Below are positions 59,670 to 64,000 of a stretch of 64,000 bases of DNA, in pieces. Within the stretch, counting starts at the first letter, position 1. Each line of letters opens with the position of its first letter. The notes under the pieces are model-generated. The model ran no database searches, was not told the origin of the DNA, and saw only the letters and a list, made by a program, of their open reading frames with translations. The translations under genes were made by a program, and so were the position numbers. Origin of the DNA: Sorangium cellulosum So ce56 (GTDB lineage: Bacteria > Myxococcota_A > Polyangia > Polyangiales > Polyangiaceae); NCBI RefSeq assembly GCF_000067165.1, contig NC_010162.1, positions 6,889,001-6,953,000 on the forward strand, written 5' to 3'.

Positions 59670-60650
59670 ATGACCATGAACAGCAAGCTGGCTTTTGCGC
59701 GGTGGACCAGCGGGTGCCTCATTGCGGTGCTCGGAGTTGGATGTGCCCAGATCTTCGGCTTCGATAAGTCATACGAGGTGGGGAAGGGCGGCGCAGGAGG
59801 GGGGGGCGAAGGCGGCACCGGCGGCACGGACGCGGGCGGCGGGGGCGCTGGCGGCGAAGGCGGCGAGGGCGGCGAGGGCGGCGCAGGAGGGGATGCGGGA
59901 GGCGGGGGCGCTGGCGGCGAAGGCGGCGCCGGCGGGGATGCGGGAGGTGGAGGAGAGGGGGCAGGGTGCCCGGAGCCGCCGCTGGGCGACCCCACGCTGG
60001 AGCTGTCGTTGATCGACGACATGGAAGATGACGACCATTTCATCATCGAAGTGGAAGATGAGACGAACCCACGGCGAGGGCTCTGGTTCGTAGCGAACGA
60101 TGGCAAGGGGACGCAAACGCCCGGAGTGGGCGAGCAGTTCGTGATGGGCCTCCTCGAACCGCCGCGCGGCGACAGCACGCTGGCAGCGCACGTCGTGGCC
60201 GACGACTTGTTCGAAAGCTGGGGAGCCCTCTTCGGCTTCCAGCTGAACAGCCCTTCGTCGTCCCAGCTGGGCCTCTACAACGTCTCCGAGTTCAGCGGCG
60301 TCACCTTCTTTGCCTACGCCGACGAGGGCTCCTACAACAAGGTGCTCGTGGACGTCGTCGACGCGCAGACATGGCAGGATGGCGGCATCTGCACCTCTGC
60401 TGACGGCGGGTGCAGCGATCACTTCACCAAGACCGTCACGCTGACGAAGTGCTGGACTCAAATCAAGGTGCCCTTCGCCAGCCTCAAGCAGTCCGGCTGG
60501 GGCCAGGCGTTCGACGCGCCCGACCTGACGCAGGTCTGGGCCGTCCAGTTCCGCTTCGCAGCGAGCCGTCAATTCAGCGTGTGGATCGACGACGTGGCGT
60601 TCTACAAGGAGCCGGCGCCGGAGACGGAACCCGGGGGCACGACCCCGTGA
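59670..60650 (+). CDS. Lipoprotein with Gly-rich linker and carbohydrate-binding-like domain
   Basis: A 326-residue lipoprotein. The ATG at 59670 lies 9 nt after GGAG; the signal ends LIAVLGVGC. Residues 37-100 are Gly/Ala/Glu/Asp repeats (GGAGGEGGEGGEGGAGGDAG). The globular domain (105-320) resembles CBM11/CIA30-type beta sandwiches: LIDDMEDDDHFIIE, LFGFQLNSPSSSQLGLYNVS, FSGVTFFAYADEGSYNKVLV, CWTQIKVPFASLKQSGWGQA and AVQFRFAASRQFSVWIDDVA. Such domains bind glycans on surface proteins; no catalytic residues are seen. Its 3' end overlaps the convergent BluB-CobT gene by 49 bp. Confidence 0.8.
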   Translation: MTMNSKLAFARWTSGCLIAVLGVGCAQIFGFDKSYEVGKGGAGGGGEGGTGGTDAGGGGAGGEGGEGGEGGAGGDAGGGGAGGEGGAGGDAGGGGEGAGCPEPPLGDPTLELSLIDDMEDDDHFIIEVEDETNPRRGLWFVANDGKGTQTPGVGEQFVMGLLEPPRGDSTLAAHVVADDLFESWGALFGFQLNSPSSSQLGLYNVSEFSGVTFFAYADEGSYNKVLVDVVDAQTWQDGGICTSADGGCSDHFTKTVTLTKCWTQIKVPFASLKQSGWGQAFDAPDLTQVWAVQFRFAASRQFSVWIDDVAFYKEPAPETEPGGTTP

Positions 60651-62449
60651 GCACCGGAGCCGCGCGCGAGCTCGCGACGAGGGTCGAGCCCGCTCGCCGT
60701 CGAGACGCAGGCACCGACGAGGTGCAACCCGAGCACGGCGCCGATCCCCTCGCCCGCCCATAGTCCGAGATCGAAGAGCGGCTCGAGCCCGAGCTCGGTG
60801 AGCGCGAGGGCCGCCGCCGGCTCGGCCGCGCGGTGCGCCGCGAGGAGCCACGGCCGGAGCGTCGGGGCCATCCTGGCGGCGCAGAGGGCCGCGGCGCACG
60901 CCGTCAGCCCGTCGACGACGACGCCCACGCGCAGCCGCGCGGCCTCGAGCGCGAAGCCGGCCATCGCGGCGATCTCCAGCCCGCCGACCTTCGCCAGCAC
61001 ATCGAGAGGGTCCGTGGGATCGGGCGCGTGGAGCGCGAGCGCGCCGGCGACGACGCCGGCCTTGCGCGCGACGCCCTCCGCGTCGAGGCCGGCGCCCGGT
61101 CCCGCGAGGCTCGCCGGCGGCGCGCCCGTGAGGGCGCACAGGATCGCTGTCGCCGCCGTCGTGTTGCCGATCCCGAGGTTGCCGAGGCCCGCCAGCGTGA
61201 CGCCCTCCGCGGCGAGCGCGCGTGCGGTCTCGGCGCCCGCCTCCATCGCGCGAGCCGCCTCGTCGCGCGTCATCGCCGGCTCGCGCCGCAGGTTTCCGGT
61301 GCCGCGCCGCACCACCCGCGGTACCAGCGGGACGACCGGCGCACACGGCAGCGCCGAGAGATCGCCCGCCAGGCCGACATCGACCGCGACGAGCCGCACG
61401 CCGTGGCGCGCCGCCAGCGCCGAGACCGCCGCGCCCCCGGCCATCACGTCCGCGAGCCTCGCCGTCGTCGCCGCCGAGGGGTGAGCGCTCACGCCCTCCG
61501 CGACGACGCCGTGGTCCGCGCAGAACACGGCCAGCCCCGGCGCGGGCAACGGGAGCGGGAGCTCGCCACGCACGCCGGCCCACCACGCCGCAAGCTGCTC
61601 GAGCCGCCCCAGGCTGCCCGCCGGCAGGCCGAGCGTGGCCTGGTGCGCACGGGAGGCCCCCATGGCGGCGGCGTCCAGCGGTGGGATCGCCGTCGTCCGG
61701 AGCGATGAGCGCGGCGGCTCGCTCGCGCGGCCCGCCGCCGGCGTGGCGGCGTCCTCGCGGTCTTGCCAGATGCCATGTTCGTGGACGACCTCATCGACCG
61801 CGCGCCGCTCTCGCCAGCCGCTCTCTTCCAGCATCGGTCGCCGCCGGAACGCGACGGGGTGGCCCAGGCAGAGATACGCTATCGGCTCCACGCCCGGCGG
61901 GAGGCGCAGCTCGGCGCGGAGGACGGCGGGCTCAACGATGCTGACCCAGCCGACGCCGACGCCCTCGGCGCGCGCGGCGAGCCAGAGGTTCTGCACCGCG
62001 CAGCACGCGCTCGCGCGCACCGCCTCGGGCTGGACGATGGTGCCCAGGATCGCCTCCCCGCGCGGCCTCAGGTCGACCGCGACGCACACGTTGAGCGACG
62101 CCTCGAGGATCCCCTCGAGGCGATAGGAGAGGTACTGCTCGCGCCGGCCCTCCGGAAAACGGGCAGCCTCCGCCTGGCGGCAGCGAAGGAAGCTCTCGCG
62201 GATCCGCGCGCGCTGTGCCTCGTCACGCACCACGACGAAGCCCCAGGGCTGGGAGAATCCCACGCTGGGCGCCATGTGGGCGGCCTCGAGGATGCGCCGC
62301 AGGACAGCCCGGTCGAGCGCGCGCCCCGGCTCGAAATGCCGCACGTCCCGCCGCAGGGCGATGACGTCGTAGACCGCCTGCCGCGCTCCCTCGTCGAAGG
62401 CGACGACGGCCTCCGGGACCAGGTACGACGGTTCGTGTGTGGCTGGCAC
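60602..62449 (-). CDS. BluB-CobT fusion: DMB synthase and DMB phosphoribosyltransferase
   Basis: A 615-residue fusion for lower-ligand synthesis of cobalamin. Residues 1-215 are BluB, which makes 5,6-dimethylbenzimidazole from FMNH2 (YDVIALRRDVRHFEPGRALD, AAHMAPSVGFSQPWGFVVVR, GVGVGWVSIVEPAVLRAELR). Residues 255-600 are CobT, which joins the base to nicotinate mononucleotide (LGRLEQLAAWWAGVRGELPL, VFCADHGVVAEGVSAHPSAA, GLGNLGIGNTTAATAILCAL, LGLWAGEGIGAVLGLHLVGA with the likely catalytic Glu). The start is a GTG at 62449 with weak ribosome site. The fusion channels an unstable base directly to its user. No other cob genes are in the window, and no cobalamin riboswitch was identified upstream. 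Confidence 0.92.
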   Translation of the reverse strand: MPATHEPSYLVPEAVVAFDEGARQAVYDVIALRRDVRHFEPGRALDRAVLRRILEAAHMAPSVGFSQPWGFVVVRDEAQRARIRESFLRCRQAEAARFPEGRREQYLSYRLEGILEASLNVCVAVDLRPRGEAILGTIVQPEAVRASACCAVQNLWLAARAEGVGVGWVSIVEPAVLRAELRLPPGVEPIAYLCLGHPVAFRRRPMLEESGWRERRAVDEVVHEHGIWQDREDAATPAAGRASEPPRSSLRTTAIPPLDAAAMGASRAHQATLGLPAGSLGRLEQLAAWWAGVRGELPLPLPAPGLAVFCADHGVVAEGVSAHPSAATTARLADVMAGGAAVSALAARHGVRLVAVDVGLAGDLSALPCAPVVPLVPRVVRRGTGNLRREPAMTRDEAARAMEAGAETARALAAEGVTLAGLGNLGIGNTTAATAILCALTGAPPASLAGPGAGLDAEGVARKAGVVAGALALHAPDPTDPLDVLAKVGGLEIAAMAGFALEAARLRVGVVVDGLTACAAALCAARMAPTLRPWLLAAHRAAEPAAALALTELGLEPLFDLGLWAGEGIGAVLGLHLVGACVSTASGLDPRRELARGSGAHGVVPPGSVSGAGSL

Positions 62450-62636
62450 CGCGGTCAGCTACCACAGTTGCCAGGCGATGGGCAGCCGGCGGCCGTGCGC
62501 TGCAGACGGCCCCCCCTCGCGCGTCTTCCCTCGAGCCAGCGAGCCGCGCCGATGGGGCGCTGGGCGAGCGGGACCGCCGTGCTCGGCCTCCGCGCCGATC
62601 GCGCCCATCACGAGGGCGCACCCCGGCTGGACGCGG

Positions 62637-64000
62637 CTACCCCGCCCTCGACAGGGAGAACCCCTCGTATCCCTGAGCCGCGACCGCCTCGCACCGCTTT
62701 CTGTAGGCGCCGACGCCCCCGGCATAGGGCATGAGGACGCGCGGCTTGCCAGGAATGTTCGCCCCGACGTACCAGGAGCTGGCCAGCGGATACAGCGTGC
62801 CGCCGGCCACCTCGTTGGCGTGCGCGACCCACCCCTCCTCCGCCTCGGCGGTGGCCTCGATGCACGCGAAGCCTCGCTCTCGCAGGTACGCGATGCAGTC
62901 CGCGATCCATTCCACGTGCTGCTCGATGGAGACGATCGCATTGCTGAACACGGACGGGCTCCCAGGCCCGGTGATCGTGAACAGGTTCGGGAAGCCGGCG
63001 ACGGCGACGCCGAGGTACGTGCGCGGGCCGTCGGCCCACCTCGCCGCGAGCGGCTCGCCGCCCCTCCCGCGGAGCTCGATCCTGGTCAGGGCGCCCGTCA
63101 TGGCATCGAAGCCCGTGGCGAACACGAGGCTGTCGAGCGTGTACTCCGCGCTCCGCGTCCGGAGCCCCGTCTTCGTGATCTCCTCGATGGGTGACGCCTT
63201 GACGTCGACCAGCGTGACGTTCTCCCGGTTGAAGGTCTCGTAATAGCCGGTGTCGACGCAGAGCCGCCGGGTGCCCAGCGGATACCCCCTCGGCGACAGC
63301 GCCTCGGCGACGGCAGGGTCGCGGACCGTCGCGCGGATCCGGGATCGGACGAACTCGGCGGCGGTCTCGTTGGCTTCCCGGGACCGCATCACGTCCGAGA
63401 ACGTGGCGAGGAAGCCGGTGCCGCCCTGCTCCCAGCGAGCCTGATACGCGCGCTCCCGCTCCTCGGGCGGCACCTCCAGCGCGGACCGCGGGTCGACATC
63501 CATGATGACCCCGGCGCGCGTCTCGCGGGCCCTCTGCCGGTGCTCCGCGTAGTTCGCCTTCATCCACGATTCATGGGCCGCCTCCAGGGGCGCGTTGCGC
63601 GCTGGCACGCTGAAGCACGGGGTCCGCTGGAAGACGAAGAGGCGCGCCGCCTGCTCGGCGATGGCCGGGATGACCTGGACGCCGGACGAGCCCGTGCCGA
63701 TGACGCCGACGCGCTTGCCGGTGAAGTCGACGCCGCCGTGCGGCCAGTGGCTTGTGTGGTATCGCTCGCCCCCGAATGCCTCGAGCCCCTCGATGTCGGG
63801 CACCTTCGCGGCGGACAGGCAGCCTGTCGCCATGATCAAGAACCCGGCGGACACGCTGGCGCCGTCGTCGGTCCGGATCACCCACCGATCCGCCGCCTCG
63901 TCGAAGGCGGCCGCGGTCACCCGCGTCCGGAGCTGGATGTGCGCGCGGAGCTCGAACCTGTCCGCGACGTGCTCGAGATAACGCAGGATCTCCGGCTGCG
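62637..64000 (-). CDS. Baeyer-Villiger-type flavin monooxygenase (5' end outside window)
   Basis: About 454 residues of the C-terminal portion of an FAD/NADPH monooxygenase are present; the start and the first FAD-binding GxGxxG lie outside. The Baeyer-Villiger fingerprint reads FGGERYHTSHWP (FxGxxxHxxxWP). The NADPH Rossmann motif is VGVIGTGSSGVQVIPA. Other landmarks are YTLDSLVFATGFDAMTGALT and FTITGPGSPSVFSNAIVSIE, both usual in cyclohexanone/steroid/aryl-ketone monooxygenases, with SWYVGANIPGKPRVLMPYAG near the end. It would insert oxygen beside a ketone to make an ester or lactone. Substrate cannot be told. The stop lies 187 bp from the BluB-CobT start on the same strand. Confidence 0.9.
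   Translation of the reverse strand, partial: QPEILRYLEHVADRFELRAHIQLRTRVTAAAFDEAADRWVIRTDDGASVSAGFLIMATGCLSAAKVPDIEGLEAFGGERYHTSHWPHGGVDFTGKRVGVIGTGSSGVQVIPAIAEQAARLFVFQRTPCFSVPARNAPLEAAHESWMKANYAEHRQRARETRAGVIMDVDPRSALEVPPEERERAYQARWEQGGTGFLATFSDVMRSREANETAAEFVRSRIRATVRDPAVAEALSPRGYPLGTRRLCVDTGYYETFNRENVTLVDVKASPIEEITKTGLRTRSAEYTLDSLVFATGFDAMTGALTRIELRGRGGEPLAARWADGPRTYLGVAVAGFPNLFTITGPGSPSVFSNAIVSIEQHVEWIADCIAYLRERGFACIEATAEAEEGWVAHANEVAGGTLYPLASSWYVGANIPGKPRVLMPYAGGVGAYRKRCEAVAAQGYEGFSLSRAG

Noticed and set aside
62450..62636. Cobalamin riboswitch before the BluB-CobT gene
   Set aside because: The conserved B12-box wording could not be recognised in this short leader; a covariance-model search would decide.
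1..64000. tRNA or rRNA genes, origin or prophage
   Set aside because: No cloverleaf with a GGTTCGAATCC-type T arm, rRNA segment, integrase, phage structural cluster or attachment-site duplication was recognised by eye.

Overview
The window is about 70 percent GC. It is dominated by large lipoproteins with Gly/Asn- or Ser-rich linkers, carries GTG and TTG starts, and encodes plant-polysaccharide hydrolases, sigma/FecR signalling and a VgrG island. This suggests a large-genome myxobacterium of the Sorangium/Polyangiales type. That is inferred from gene content and style; no rRNA or other taxonomic marker is present.

Layout. 1-2.6 kb (minus): an ECF-type sigma factor, a FecR-like membrane protein and a truncated secreted protein in one tight operon. 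2.7-10.9 kb (plus): a PL1 pectate lyase lipoprotein, a GAF protein with a small partner, a GH5 cellulase lipoprotein and a di-haem cytochrome c peroxidase lipoprotein. 10.9-19 kb: a nine-copy 20-bp repeat array, a TetR regulator, and divergent from it a guanidine/urea carboxylase operon (two DUF1989 proteins, a 1218-aa biotin carboxylase, an APC permease) with a palindrome as candidate operator. 19-26 kb: a CxxCH lipoprotein and a divergent sulfonate module (ssuD on minus, ssuACB on plus) with a palindrome and a possible cysteine leader peptide between them. 26-36.7 kb: lipoproteins of unknown role, a HEAT-like gene split by an in-frame amber codon, a membrane protein with a PQQPPTE repeat tail, a Y1/RAYT-type transposase flanked by REP-like repeats, a DUF6055 putative protease and a CTP-synthase-like amidotransferase domain protein. 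36.9-46.3 kb (minus): a six-gene orphan VgrG island (VgrG, DUF2169 plus pentapeptides, a pentapeptide protein, DUF3540, DUF4150/PAAR-like and a repeat-rich protein). 46.7-64 kb: N-formylglutamate amidohydrolase, a GIDE-like membrane protein, a PEBP lipoprotein, a PL3 pectate lyase, asparagine synthetase, a purple-acid-phosphatase-like exoenzyme, a cytochrome c/FTR1-like protein with degenerate iron motifs, a carbohydrate-binding-like lipoprotein, a BluB-CobT fusion and a truncated Baeyer-Villiger monooxygenase.

How the genes fit together. PL1, GH5 and PL3 point to plant-biomass use. The DUF1989/carboxylase and ssu modules point to scavenging of organic nitrogen and sulfur. The VgrG island would supply spike and adaptor parts to a contractile secretion machine encoded elsewhere.

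The most unusual signal is the Y1 transposase with flanking arrays built on CAACCTGGGTCGG. The two flanks are in opposite orientation, and a third array of the same motif lies 21 kb away and forms the 3' end of the TetR gene.
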